The notes beneath the pieces are model-generated. The model was not told the DNA's origin. It saw nothing but the letters and a program-made list of their open reading frames with translations, and did not search any database. Source: Streptomyces sp. F001 (lineage in GTDB: Bacteria; Actinomycetota; Actinomycetes; Streptomycetales; Streptomycetaceae). From it: DNA of 64,000 nucleotides. Position numbers and translations under genes: made by a program. The stretch lies in contig NZ_QZWF01000015.1 of NCBI RefSeq assembly GCF_004187715.1, positions 1-64,000 on the forward strand. Direction: 5' to 3'. Positions 52,066-60,772 of the stretch are shown piece by piece; within the stretch, counting starts at the first letter, position 1; the number at the start of each line of letters is the position of its first letter.

Positions 52066-53229
52066 ATGACGAGCCAGACTGACCGGATGAGGCACACCCC
52101 GAGCCCGGACCAGATCCGCCGGGCGCCCAAGGTTCTCCTGCACGACCACCTCGACGGCGGGCTGCGCCCCGGCACCGTCGTCGAACTCGCCCAGAAGTCG
52201 GGCTATCAGGAACTCCCCGAGTCCGACCCCGACAAGCTCGGCCTCTGGTTCCGCGAGGCCGCCGACTCCGGATCCCTGGAGCGGTACCTGGAGACCTTCT
52301 CCCACACCGTCGGCGTCATGCAGACCCGCGAGGCCCTCGTCCGGGTCGCCGCCGAGTGCGCCGAGGACCTCGCCGAGGACGGCGTCGTCTATGCCGAGGT
52401 GCGGTACGCCCCCGAGCAGCACCTGGAGGGCGGGCTCACCCTCGAGGAGGTCGTCGAGGCCGTCAACGAGGGCTTCCGGGAGGGCGAACGGATCGCCCGC
52501 GCAGGCGGCCACCGCATCCGCGTCGGCGCCCTGCTCACCGCCATGCGGCATGCCGCCCGCGCCCTGGAGATCGCCGAACTCGCCAACCGCTACCGGGACT
52601 CGGGGGTTGTCGGCTTCGACATCGCGGGCGCCGAGGCCGGCTACCCGCCCACCCGGCACCTCGACGCCTTCGAGTACCTCAAGCGCGAGAACAACCACTT
52701 CACCATTCACGCCGGCGAGGCCTTCGGCCTGCCGTCCATCTGGCAGGCCCTCCAGTGGTGCGGTGCCGACCGGCTCGGGCACGGGGTGCGGATCATCGAC
52801 GACATCGAGGTCGCCGAGGACGGCTCCGTCAAGCTCGGCCGGCTCGCCTCGTACGTCCGCGACAAGCGCATCCCGCTGGAGCTGTGCCCCAGCTCCAACC
52901 TCCAGACCGGCGCGGCCAATTCCTACGCCGAGCACCCCATCGGCCTGCTGCGCCGTCTGCACTTCCGCGCGACCGTGAACACCGACAACCGGTTGATGTC
53001 CCACACCAGCATGAGCCGGGAATTCGAGCACCTTGTCGATGCATTCGGTTACACGCTCGACGATCTGCAGTGGTTCTCGGTCAATGCTATGAAGTCAGCA
53101 TTCATTCCTTTCGATGAACGACTGGCAATGATCAATGACGTGATCAAGCCCGGATATGCAGAACTGAAGTCCGAATGGCTGTTCCAGCAGACCGCCTCCA
53201 CCAGCGGTTCTGCACCCCGGAAGGGCTGA
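52066..53229 (+). CDS. add: Adenosine deaminase
   Basis: A 387-aa protein from ATG 52066. Zinc and substrate residues are complete: LLHDHLDGGLRPGTVVEL (His-x-His and the Gly loop), FTIHAGEAFGLPSIWQAL (His, catalytic Glu), GADRLGHGVRIIDD (His) and VNTDNRLMSHTSMSREF (Asp). It converts adenosine and deoxyadenosine to inosine and deoxyinosine. It is a single-gene unit with a nucleoside-regulon operator and belongs to the same pathway as the genes at 36.8-45.3 kb. Confidence 0.95.
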   Translation: MTSQTDRMRHTPSPDQIRRAPKVLLHDHLDGGLRPGTVVELAQKSGYQELPESDPDKLGLWFREAADSGSLERYLETFSHTVGVMQTREALVRVAAECAEDLAEDGVVYAEVRYAPEQHLEGGLTLEEVVEAVNEGFREGERIARAGGHRIRVGALLTAMRHAARALEIAELANRYRDSGVVGFDIAGAEAGYPPTRHLDAFEYLKRENNHFTIHAGEAFGLPSIWQALQWCGADRLGHGVRIIDDIEVAEDGSVKLGRLASYVRDKRIPLELCPSSNLQTGAANSYAEHPIGLLRRLHFRATVNTDNRLMSHTSMSREFEHLVDAFGYTLDDLQWFSVNAMKSAFIPFDERLAMINDVIKPGYAELKSEWLFQQTASTSGSAPRKG

Positions 53230-53371
53230 CCGGGGGCGGTAGATGTGGGCGGGCATTCACAAGCCGTCCGCATTTCGATGTTTGCGGCGCCTGCCGTCGC
53301 GTGTTTACGTTCATGGACCGCTTCCCAAACACCGTCATCCCATTTCAAGTCAGTCAAGGACGCAATTCACC

Positions 53372-53728
53372 ATGAAGCAGTCTGCTGCCAAGTCCCTCGG
53401 TGTCGCCGCCCTCGGTGCCGCCTTCGCCGCGGCCGGTGCGGGTGCCGCCGACGCCGCTCCGGCCGCCCCCGATGCGACCCAGGCCCTGAACACCGTCACC
53501 CGGACGCTGCCGGCGGAGAACGTCTCTCAGTCGCTGCCTGGTGCCGGCAAGACGCTGACGAAGGGGCAGCCCGCTCTCGGCAAGGGCCTGAACTCCGCCA
53601 AGCCGGACCCCACGAAGGGGCTCTCCGAGGGCGCGACCGCGCCGGTCGGCGGGCTGCTCGGCGGACTGCCGACGAAGAGTTTGCCCGTGCAGTCCGCCAC
53701 GCCGCTGAACGGCCTCCCGCTGGGCTGA
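53372..53728 (+). CDS. Small secreted protein, 118 aa
   Basis: ATG 53372, with AAGGA upstream. Signal peptide MKQSAAKSLGVAALGAAFAA followed by AGAGAADAAPAAPDA, with probable cleavage after ADA. The mature part is Gly/Leu/Pro-rich (GLLGGLPTKSLPVQSATPLN) with no cysteine. The family is common in Streptomyces, sometimes labelled ATP-binding protein, without evidence for that. The upstream AT-rich stretch and the strong terminator suggest a well-expressed single gene. Confidence 0.8.
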   Translation: MKQSAAKSLGVAALGAAFAAAGAGAADAAPAAPDATQALNTVTRTLPAENVSQSLPGAGKTLTKGQPALGKGLNSAKPDPTKGLSEGATAPVGGLLGGLPTKSLPVQSATPLNGLPLG

Positions 53729-53747
53729 GCGCCGTCCCCGTACGTGC

Positions 53748-53783
53748 CGATGGGGCGCACCCTGGCAGGGGTGCGCCCCATCG
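53748..53783. terminator. Bidirectional terminator hairpin
   Basis: CGATGGGGCGCACCC (53748-53762) pairs perfectly with its complement at 53769-53783; loop of six; then ACTTTTC. Separates the secreted-protein gene from the PspC-like gene. Confidence 0.92.
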
Positions 53784-53807
53784 ACTTTTCCCCTGAGGGA
53801 GGGGCTT

Positions 53808-54008
53808 TCACCAGGCCGTCTGCGTCTTGCTCTCCGACGGCAGCAGGATCCACAGCGCGATGTAGAGCAGGAACTGCGGGCCGGGCAGCAGGCAGGACAG
53901 CAGGAAGATCACGCGCATCGTGGTCGCGGAGGTGCCGAAGCGCCGTGCCAGCGCTGCGCACACTCCGCCGATCATCCGGCCGCTGGTGGGGCGGGCAAGG
54001 CGGGACAT
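53808..54008 (-). CDS. PspC domain protein, 66 aa
   Basis: ATG 54008. The sequence LARPTSGRMIGGVCAALARR, FGTSATTMRVIFLLSCLLPG and PQFLLYIALWILLPSES is the PspC fold: an amphipathic N-terminus and one or two membrane helices. PspC proteins sense envelope stress in other bacteria; the short Streptomyces forms have no known targets. Monocistronic. Confidence 0.88.
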   Translation of the reverse strand: MSRLARPTSGRMIGGVCAALARRFGTSATTMRVIFLLSCLLPGPQFLLYIALWILLPSESKTQTAW

Positions 54009-54182
54009 GGCGGCTCCTTGGTGAGCGTCGGTGTGAGGCTTCCCCTCGTGGCTGCCTCATCTGCCTGCAACGCTACGCAGACGAACCGGGCAAAGCGTCG
54101 CTCTACGGGGCGATGCCGACCCTGGGAATCGTCGGGGTCCGAACCCTGAGCCGGCTCCTTCTCAGGGAGAGGCCGCCCCCGG

Positions 54183-54806
54183 CTAGTTGGAGCGCCGGGG
54201 AGTATCCAGCCGTAAGCCGGAGGAGGACGGCGACGCCAGTCGGCGACCGACGACAGCGCCGCTGGGGGCGGGGGCGCCGGCCCCCGCGACTCCGGCCGGG
54301 TCCGCCGGCCGGCCCCTGCGGGAGGCCCCGCGTGGGGATTCCGGCCTGCGGCGCAGCCAGTGGCGACCGGCCGGTACGACGAGGATGTGGGCGAGGGCCA
54401 CGCCCACGGTGTTCAGCAGTATCGAGTCGACGTCCACGTCCTGCCCCGGCACCCCGGTCTGCAGCAGTTCGATGCCCAGCGAGATCAGCGCCCCGGCGGC
54501 CACCGTACGGACCAGCGAGCCCAGCGGCGACACGGCCAGCCGTCCGCCGGCCAGCGGAAGCAGGACGCCCAGCGGTGCCAGCAGGGCGAGCCCCGCACCG
54601 ATGCTCCGCGCCGCCTCGGGCCAGCCGAGCGCCAGATCGGCCCGGATACCGGCGAGCGGACGCAGATTGGCGGGCATCACCCAGGGCACATCCAGCGGAC
54701 GCAGCGTGAACCAGGCGACGAACGCGAGATGCGCGACCAGGAGGACACCCCCTGTCACACGCATGCGGATCGCGGCGTTGCCGCCCACGGAGCCTTGACG
54801 CTGCAC
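54183..54806 (-). CDS. VanZ family membrane protein
   Basis: About 207 aa from GTG 54806; ATG 54764 and TTG 54815 are other in-frame starts. Four membrane segments with VanZ marks: VAWFTLRPLDVPWVMPANLR, LGVLLPLAGGRLAVSPLGS, AALISLGIELLQTGVPGQDV (family motif with Glu-Leu-Leu-Gln) and DVDSILLNTVGVALAHILV. The C-terminus from about residue 150 is basic and Pro/Ala-rich. VanZ-type proteins are linked to glycopeptide tolerance or phosphonate/lipid handling; function here unknown. Confidence 0.83.
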   Translation of the reverse strand: MQRQGSVGGNAAIRMRVTGGVLLVAHLAFVAWFTLRPLDVPWVMPANLRPLAGIRADLALGWPEAARSIGAGLALLAPLGVLLPLAGGRLAVSPLGSLVRTVAAGALISLGIELLQTGVPGQDVDVDSILLNTVGVALAHILVVPAGRHWLRRRPESPRGASRRGRPADPAGVAGAGAPAPSGAVVGRRLASPSSSGLRLDTPRRSN

Positions 54807-54887
54807 GCCCCCCAAGACGCGGCCTTCGGCACCATCGGTTCCGGGTTGTCACCCCCTACCCGGATGAGGCCTGCGCCACACCCGGGT

Positions 54888-55493
54888 TCAGTCGCCCGTG
54901 ACCTCCGTCGACGGCGGCTCCACCGAGCCCGGCCGGGAGCGCACCTCGTCCGTGCACTCGTAGCGGCGGGGCTCCTCGGTGCTCGGGCCGCCGAGGATCA
55001 CCGAACCGTCGCCCTCGGCCGCCGCCGAGTCGGAGAACGTACAGACGATCTGGGCGAGGGCGTACGAGGTGAGCGCCTCGGGGGCGGTGGTGAGGCGCAG
55101 CGTGTCCTCGGGGTCCCTGGGGCCCGGACCGCTCACGGTGATACCGCCGCGTACGTCCGTGGAGTACCCGGCCTCCTTCTCCCGGGCCGACGGCGCCTTG
55201 GCGAGCTCGTCAAGCAGCCCCTGCGCCACGAGCACCCGCCGCTTGGAGTCCGCCGCGCCCTCGGGGACACGCACGGCCCGGTCGACGGGCACCAGCGACG
55301 AGCCGCACAGCAGGAACACCTGCACCGGCATCCCGCGCGAGGACTGGGTGGTGATGTCCGCCCCGGTGAGGGAGCAGTGCGCGCGCGACGGCGCGGGCCC
55401 GAAGTCCGTCGGCACCTCCGTGGCCCGGATCCCGCACCCGGCGAGCAGCCCCGCGAGCAGGGGAAGCGCCAGCAGACGTCCAGCTGACTTCAT
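54888..55493 (-). CDS. Lipoprotein of the AfsQ operon
   Basis: A 201-aa lipoprotein from ATG 55493 with lipobox LLAGLLAGCG. The mature part has four cysteines (HCSLTGADI, FLLCGSS, QIVCTFSD, RYECTDEV) and resembles lipoproteins that accompany sensor kinases in Streptomyces (GerMN-like CseA relatives). The stop codon of the kinase gene overlaps its start by one base, so it is the third gene of the afsQ1-afsQ2 operon and may tune signal sensing at the outer face of the membrane. Confidence 0.85.
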   Translation of the reverse strand: MKSAGRLLALPLLAGLLAGCGIRATEVPTDFGPAPSRAHCSLTGADITTQSSRGMPVQVFLLCGSSLVPVDRAVRVPEGAADSKRRVLVAQGLLDELAKAPSAREKEAGYSTDVRGGITVSGPGPRDPEDTLRLTTAPEALTSYALAQIVCTFSDSAAAEGDGSVILGGPSTEEPRRYECTDEVRSRPGSVEPPSTEVTGD

Positions 55494-57058
55494 CAGGCGT
55501 CCCCCTTCTCCGAGCGCTCCTCCTCGGCCGCCTGCGCGAGCGCCGAGGCGTCCCGCGGCAGCCGCAGCGTGAACACCGCGCCGCCCTCGGGGGAGTTGGC
55601 GGCGGTGATCTCGCCGCCGTGGATGTGCGCGTTCTCCAGGGCGATGGACAGGCCGAGCCCGCTGCCCTCGGAACGCGGCCGGGAGGCGCTCGCCTTGTAG
55701 AACCGGTCGAAGACGTGCGGCAGGACGTCCTCGGGGATGCCGGGCCCGTGGTCCCGCACCTGGATCACGACCTCCTCGTCCGCCTCCCGCACGGACACCC
55801 GCACCGGCGAACCGCCGTGCTTGAGCGCGTTGCCGATCAGGTTGGCCATGATCACGTCCAGTCGGCGCGGGTCGAGCCGGGCGTGGATGCCGCGTTCGGC
55901 GTCCAGCTCCACCGCGTCGAGCCAGGCCCGCGCGTCGATGCAGGCGGTGATCTGGTCGGCGACGTCGACGTCGTCCGCGACCAGCCGGGCGGTGCCCGCG
56001 TCGAAGCGGGTGACCTCCATCAGGTTCTCGACCAGGTCGTTCAGCCGCCGTGTCTCGCTCACCACCAGCCGCACCGCGGGCTCGATCATCGGGTCGATGC
56101 CGCCGCCCTCGGAGTCCAGCTCCTCCTCCAGCACCTCGGTCACGGCGGTGATCGCGGTGAGCGGCGTACGCAGCTCATGGCTCATGTCCGCCACGAACCG
56201 CCGCGACGCCTCGTCCCGCGCGGCCATGTCCGCGACCCGCTTCTCCAGCGCCTCGGCGGCCCGGTTGAACGTCCGGGACAGATCGGCCAGTTCATCGGTC
56301 CCGGACACCCTGAGCCGCGTGTCCAGCATGCCCTCACCGAGCCGGCGCGCGGCGACACCCAGCCGGTGCACCGGCTTCAGTACCGTCGTCGCGGCGGCCT
56401 GCGCGAGCAGCGCCGAGCCGATCAGTGCGAGACCGGTGGCGATCCCCAGCGACCAGGCCAGCGAGTTGAGGTCCTTCGCCTCCGGCTCCAGCGACTTGAG
56501 CATGTACCCGGTCGGCCCGCCCCCGATCACCCGCGTACCCGCGACGAGATACGGCGTGCCGTCATCGACGACCCGCTGCCAGTACAGGTGGTACGGCGAC
56601 TTGTTGTTCGAGGTCAGCGGCTGCTGCTTGTTGACGGCCTTGCGCAGCGACTTCGGTACGTCCTCCAGTGCGAAGCCGTCGTTGAGGCCGCCGGAACTGC
56701 CGTACACCGTCCTGCCGCTCGCGTCCTCGGCGACGAGCAGCACGCTGAAACGCTGGCTGCTGCTCGCCATCTGACCGGCGGTGCGCTGGAGTTCGTCCTG
56801 GCCGGGATGCTCGGGCAGCGCGCCCGCGCGGTTCTCCATCTCCTGCTCGAAGTCCCGCAGCACCGCGTCCTGGGTACGGGTGAGCACGGCCTCGCGGTTG
56901 AGCCAGTACGCGATCCCGGACGCGGACACCGCGGCGGTCAGCGCCACCAGCCCGAACACCACGATCAGCCTGAGCCGCAGACTGGTGAAACGCAGCGTCG
57001 ACAGAACTCCCCTGCGTGCCGCGGCCCAGCCGCGCGTTCCCCCTTGCCGGTCCGTCAC
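55493..57058 (-). CDS. afsQ2: Sensor histidine kinase AfsQ2
   Basis: A 521-aa membrane kinase from GTG 57058, overlapping the afsQ1 stop (GTGA). Membrane segments at about 30-50 (LIVVFGLVALTAAVSASG) and 200-222 (SLGIATGLALIGSALLAQAA) flank an external sensor region of about 150 aa. Then HAMP, HisKA (FVADMSHELRTPLTAITAVT, phosphorylated His near 290), the N box (MANLIGNALKHGG), G1 (VRDHGPGIP) and G2 (SGLGLSIA). With AfsQ1 it forms a two-component system known in S. coelicolor to affect antibiotic production and nitrogen-linked control. Name given from the gene trio afsQ1-afsQ2-sigQ. Confidence 0.92.
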   Translation of the reverse strand: MTDRQGGTRGWAAARRGVLSTLRFTSLRLRLIVVFGLVALTAAVSASGIAYWLNREAVLTRTQDAVLRDFEQEMENRAGALPEHPGQDELQRTAGQMASSSQRFSVLLVAEDASGRTVYGSSGGLNDGFALEDVPKSLRKAVNKQQPLTSNNKSPYHLYWQRVVDDGTPYLVAGTRVIGGGPTGYMLKSLEPEAKDLNSLAWSLGIATGLALIGSALLAQAAATTVLKPVHRLGVAARRLGEGMLDTRLRVSGTDELADLSRTFNRAAEALEKRVADMAARDEASRRFVADMSHELRTPLTAITAVTEVLEEELDSEGGGIDPMIEPAVRLVVSETRRLNDLVENLMEVTRFDAGTARLVADDVDVADQITACIDARAWLDAVELDAERGIHARLDPRRLDVIMANLIGNALKHGGSPVRVSVREADEEVVIQVRDHGPGIPEDVLPHVFDRFYKASASRPRSEGSGLGLSIALENAHIHGGEITAANSPEGGAVFTLRLPRDASALAQAAEEERSEKGDA

Positions 57059-57732
57059 TGAGGTGGATCCAGCCGGTAGCCGACACCACGCACGGTTCGG
57101 ATCAGCGTCGGGGACGACGGCACGTCCTCGACCTTGGCACGCAGCCGCTGGACACAGGCGTCCACCAGCCGCGAGTCGCCGAGATAGTCGTGCTCCCAGA
57201 CGAGGCGCAGCAGCTGCTGCCGCGACAGCGCCTGCCCCGGCCGCCGGCTCAGTTCGAGCAGCAGCCGCAGCTCGGTCGGGGTCAGCTGGAGGTCCTCGCC
57301 GTTCTTCGTCACGGTCATCGCCGCACGGTCGATGACGAGGCCGCCGAACGTCGCCGCGTCGTTCGACTCCCGCTCGCCGCGCCGCAGCACCGCCCGGATC
57401 CGCGCGTCGAGCACCCGCCCCTGCACGGGCTTGACGACATAGTCGTCGGCCCCGGACTCCAGCCCGACCACCACATCGATGTCATCGCTGCGCGCGGTCA
57501 GCAGAATGATCGGCAACTGGTCCGTGCGCCGGATGCGCCGGCACACCTCGAACCCGTCGATGCCGGGCAGCATCACATCCAGCACGATCAGATCCGGTCG
57601 CTGCTCACGCAGCAGCTTCAGACCGTCCTCACCGCTGGCAGCGGTCGCCACGCGGTGTCCCTGGCGCGTCAGTGAGAGCTCCAGGGCCGTACGGATGGCG
57701 TCGTCGTCCTCGATCAGCAACAGGGAAGGCAC
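57055..57732 (-). CDS. afsQ1: Response regulator AfsQ1 (OmpR/PhoB type)
   Basis: A 225-aa regulator from GTG 57732; ATG 57750 is also in frame and adds six residues. The receiver domain has the acidic pair in LLIEDDDAIRTALELSL, phosphorylated Asp52 in LIVLDVMLPGID, and Lys in DYVVKPVQGR. The DNA-binding winged helix contains LQLTPTELRLLLELSRRPGQ and RLVDACVQRLRAKVEDVP. It binds GTnAC-n6-GTnAC repeats, one of which lies between this gene and the divergent sigQ. The kinase gene follows with overlap. Confidence 0.93.
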   Translation of the reverse strand: MPSLLLIEDDDAIRTALELSLTRQGHRVATAASGEDGLKLLREQRPDLIVLDVMLPGIDGFEVCRRIRRTDQLPIILLTARSDDIDVVVGLESGADDYVVKPVQGRVLDARIRAVLRRGERESNDAATFGGLVIDRAAMTVTKNGEDLQLTPTELRLLLELSRRPGQALSRQQLLRLVWEHDYLGDSRLVDACVQRLRAKVEDVPSSPTLIRTVRGVGYRLDPPQ

Positions 57733-57871
57733 GGGCTCATTCTGGCCCATGGTGGGGTGGCGTTTCGACACTCGGGCGGATGCGTAGCCGTACGGCTCTT
57801 CTGAGTGACCGTGCTGTGGGTCTCGTACGCCGCGCTGTGTGTCTCGTACGACCGACATACGAGCGGGCCCT

Positions 57872-57887
57872 GTGACAGCTCTGTGAC
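57872..57887 (+). promoter_or_regulatory. AfsQ1 box between afsQ1 and sigQ
   Basis: GTGACAGCTCTGTGAC is a perfect GTnAC-n6-GTnAC direct repeat, the published AfsQ1 consensus, in the gap between the divergent genes afsQ1 and sigQ and about 107 bp before the sigQ start. Confidence 0.8.
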
Positions 57888-57994
57888 AGTCGGCGGACAC
57901 GGCCATGAAGGTCCCCGGGCAAGCTTTTGGACACAGCACGGAAGCAAGACGGAGCAGGGCCGAACACCGGCAAGTCCACGACGGGGGGCGCGAG

Positions 57995-58738
57995 ATGAAC
58001 ACGCTGCACGGCACCAGCACCAGCGCAGTGGTCACGCGTCTGCACGACGTGAGCACGCACCGGGGTTCCGAGAAGTCCGGTGCCGTGAGCGGGCGGGGGT
58101 GCGCTCGCGGCACCGGGCGTCAGCACACCGCGTACATGACGGTGGTTGACGGTTTCACGGGGGAAACGCACGGGGGAGCCGCGTACGGGGAGGAATCGGG
58201 GGAGAGGCGCTCGCTGACCGAGGCGGAGTTCACCGCCTACGTCCAGGAACGCCGCGCCTCCCTGTACGCAACCGCCTACCACCTGACCGGCGACCGCTTC
58301 GAGGCCGAGGACCTGCTGCAGAGCGCCCTCTTCTCGACGTACAAGGCGTGGGACCGGATCAGTGACAAGGCGGCGGTCGGCGGATACCTCCGCCGCACCA
58401 TGACCAACCTGCACATCAGCGCGTGGCGCCGCCGCAAGCTGAACGAGTACCCGACCGAGGAACTGCCGGAGACCGCCGGCGACACGGACGCGATGCGCGG
58501 CACGGAACTGCGCGCGGTCCTGTGGCAGGCGCTCGCCCGGCTCCCCGAGCTCCAGCGCACCATGCTGGTCCTGCGCTACTACGAGGGCCGCACGGACCCG
58601 GAGATCGCGGAGATCCTCGACATCAGTGTCGGCACGGTGAAGTCCAGCATCTGGCGGTCGCTCCGCCGGCTGCGCGAGGACGAGGTCCTCAGCTTCGGCC
58701 GTGACGAGGAGGACGCCTTCGGGGAGCTTGTCGCCTGA
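57995..58738 (+). CDS. sigQ: ECF sigma factor SigQ
   Basis: A 247-aa protein from ATG 57995 in GGGGGGCGCGAGATG. The first 80 residues are an N-terminal extension before SLTEAEFTAYVQERRASLYA, then region 2 (YHLTGDRFEAEDLLQSALFS, YLRRTMTNLHISAWRRRKLN) and region 4 (LPELQRTMLVLRYYEGRTDP, AEILDISVGTVKSSIWRSLR). It is the SigE-group ECF factor divergent from afsQ1 and, in S. coelicolor, a target and antagonist of the AfsQ system. An AfsQ1 box is in its promoter region. No anti-sigma gene is adjacent. Confidence 0.9.
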   Translation: MNTLHGTSTSAVVTRLHDVSTHRGSEKSGAVSGRGCARGTGRQHTAYMTVVDGFTGETHGGAAYGEESGERRSLTEAEFTAYVQERRASLYATAYHLTGDRFEAEDLLQSALFSTYKAWDRISDKAAVGGYLRRTMTNLHISAWRRRKLNEYPTEELPETAGDTDAMRGTELRAVLWQALARLPELQRTMLVLRYYEGRTDPEIAEILDISVGTVKSSIWRSLRRLREDEVLSFGRDEEDAFGELVA

Positions 58739-58871
58739 AGGTCGGGGGGAACACGGGGGAGTACGGGGTCCGGGGGGGACCACGGGGGAGTGGTGAAGGA
58801 GCGGACTGGAGGGCCGGGGGGTCCATCCAGTCCCGCTCTCTCGTGTGTGCGTCGCTGAGGTGCCGTAAGCC

Positions 58872-59507
58872 TCAGGCCGCCGTCCGAGCCGTTGCGCACC
58901 GCCCGGCCGCCGCGTCCGCCAGTCGCCCCATCGCCTCGTCCCCGTCACAGGCGTACGCCCCCAGCGCGGTCTGCCGGGCCACGATGGACCGCTCGGCGCG
59001 CATCAGCCGCCAGCCGCGCCGCAGGAGGAAGGGGACCGACTTGCGTCCCTCCTTCAGGTCGCGCAGGAAGCGCCGGCGGAAGGTCCGCACCGGGCCACGG
59101 CTCAGGCACAGTGCGTCGGCGAGGATCCCGAGTTCCCGGCAGTGCGTCACGATCTCGGCGGCGAAGACGCCCTCTGCGATGAACAGCGGGGTCCGGCCGA
59201 TGTCGACGGTGTCCTCGCCGGTGCGGGCGCTGAGCGAGATGTCGTACACCGGGACGTTCGTACGGCCCGTGCGGCACAGTTCCTCGATCGCGGCGACGGC
59301 CGCGCCCGCGTCCCACGACTCGGGGTGGTCCCAGTCGATGTCGGAGCTCCCCGTCACCAGCGGCAGCGTCGGGTCGGTGCCCTCCTTGTAGAAGTCGTCG
59401 AGCCGCAGCACCGGCAGGCCGGAGCGGGCGGAGAGGAGGGACTTGCCGGAGCCGGACGGGCCGCAGAGCAGCACGACCCGGGTGGGTATGGGTGGATGGG
59501 GACTCAC
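58872..59507 (-). CDS. Uridine kinase-like P-loop kinase
   Basis: A 211-aa protein from GTG 59507; GTG 59576 would add 23 residues. It has a Walker A loop VVLLCGPSGSGKSLLSARSG, PVLRLDDFYKEGTDPTLPLV with the acidic Asp-Asp-Phe-Tyr motif of uridine kinases, DIDWDHPESWD, and PLFIAEGVFAAEIV. Uridine kinases phosphorylate uridine or cytidine with ATP or GTP. The best guess is nucleoside salvage, which fits the surrounding theme, but the substrate could be another small molecule. It has no nucleoside-regulon operator in front. Confidence 0.85.
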   Translation of the reverse strand: MSPHPPIPTRVVLLCGPSGSGKSLLSARSGLPVLRLDDFYKEGTDPTLPLVTGSSDIDWDHPESWDAGAAVAAIEELCRTGRTNVPVYDISLSARTGEDTVDIGRTPLFIAEGVFAAEIVTHCRELGILADALCLSRGPVRTFRRRFLRDLKEGRKSVPFLLRRGWRLMRAERSIVARQTALGAYACDGDEAMGRLADAAAGRCATARTAA

Positions 59508-59823
59508 GGGACACCAGTGTGAGGCATCGATCGACTCCCGGACGACCCTGCGGGTCGCCTTTGATGCGTGCGTCACACCTCAACGACTCTCTGCGTCGAC
59601 CTGATTACCCAATGCAGGTGGCAGCAGAGATGGCCCGGCACCACATTCCCCAGAAGCCGACCGCCCGGCCGACCACCCCGTCTCCCTTGGCAGGACCGAC
59701 GCCCGGGCGGGCTTCCAGGCCTCCGCCACGCCACCGGCCCGGTGGCGCAGGCGCCGTCGGTCGGGAGCGTGCCGGTGGTGGGACAGGCGACGGGACTGGC
59801 GGCACAGCGCTGACCCGCGAGCA
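59508..59823. other. Intergenic sequence without a supported gene
   Basis: No gene that I can support. Short open frames occur but lack ribosome sites and family likeness. The next feature is a hairpin. Confidence 0.4.
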
Positions 59824-59865
59824 GAGAGCCGCGCCTCCCCCGGACGGAGGGAAGGCGCGGCTCTC
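59824..59865. terminator. Terminator hairpin
   Basis: GAGAGCCGCGCCT (59824-59836) pairs with its complement at 59853-59865; a TTTTTC follows on the plus side. It lies just past the stop of the minus-strand aldehyde dehydrogenase operon. Confidence 0.8.
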
Positions 59866-59881
59866 CGGTCTCTGGTTTTTC

Positions 59882-60772
59882 TCAGTACGACGAGCCGGAG
59901 GCGCCCAGGGAACCCGTCGGGTGCCAGACCGTCTTCGTTTCCAGGAAGGCCGTCATGCGGTCGATGCCCGGGGTCTCCGTGTAATCCACAGGCTGTGGAC
60001 GAAGGGCGCGCTTCAGGTTGTCCGCCGCCGCGATCTCCAGTTCCTTCGCCAGTTCGTCGTCCGCGCCCGCGAGATCGATCGCGTTGACGTCCTGGTGGGC
60101 GGCCAGGGGGGCCGCGATCTCCGCCGTACGGCCGGAGAGGACGTTCACGACGCCGCCGGGAAGGTCCGAGGTGGCCAGGACCTCGCCGAGGGAGAGTGCC
60201 GGGAGGGGGGACTTCTCGGAGGCGATCACGATCGCGGTGTTGCCGGTCGCGATCACCGGGGCCACCACCGAGACCAGGCCCAGGAAGGAGGACTTCTGGG
60301 GGGCCAGGACCGCGACCACGCCCGTCGGTTCCGGGGAGGAGAGGTTGAAGTAGGGCCCGGCGACCGGGTTGCCGCCACCCACCACCTGGGCGATCTTGTC
60401 CGTCCAGCCCGCGTACCAGACCCAGCGGTCGATCGTCGCGTCGACCACTGCCGCCGCCTTGGACTTCGACAGTCCCTCGGCATCGGCGACCTCGCGCACG
60501 AACTGCTCGCGCCGGCCCTCCAGCATCTCGGCGATGCGGTAGAGGATCTGGCCGCGGTTGTAGGCCGTCGCCCCGGCCCACGCGCCGAACGCCTTGCGGG
60601 CGGCGACCACCGCGTCACGGGCGTCCTTGCGGGAGGACAGCGGAGTGTTGGCGAGCCACTTGCCCTTGGAGTCGGTCACCTCGTACACCCGGCCGCTTTC
60701 GGAGCGGGGGAACTTGCCCCCGACGTACAGCTTGTAGGTCTTGAAGACGGAGAGTCGGGTCGCGTCAGACAT
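59882..60772 (-). CDS. Truncated aldehyde dehydrogenase-like protein without catalytic Cys
   Basis: A 296-aa protein from ATG 60772, overlapping the upstream dehydrogenase stop by eight bases. It resembles the N-terminal, NAD-binding side of aldehyde dehydrogenases (YKLYVGGKFPRSESGRVYEV, ANTPLSSRKDARDAVVAARK, PEPTGVVAVLAPQKSSFLGL, PALSLGEVLATSDLPGGVVN) but lacks ELGGK with the general-base Glu and the QGQxC active-site Cys. The full-length family is about 480 aa. In the ALDH16 family a complete domain is followed by just such a vestigial one; here the two are separate, overlapping genes. Likely a structural partner. Confidence 0.85.
   Translation of the reverse strand: MSDATRLSVFKTYKLYVGGKFPRSESGRVYEVTDSKGKWLANTPLSSRKDARDAVVAARKAFGAWAGATAYNRGQILYRIAEMLEGRREQFVREVADAEGLSKSKAAAVVDATIDRWVWYAGWTDKIAQVVGGGNPVAGPYFNLSSPEPTGVVAVLAPQKSSFLGLVSVVAPVIATGNTAIVIASEKSPLPALSLGEVLATSDLPGGVVNVLSGRTAEIAAPLAAHQDVNAIDLAGADDELAKELEIAAADNLKRALRPQPVDYTETPGIDRMTAFLETKTVWHPTGSLGASGSSY

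Noticed and set aside
59568..59813. An 81-codon plus-strand frame upstream of the dehydrogenase terminator
   Set aside because: It has no ribosome site and no recognisable family, and its composition is not clearly coding.
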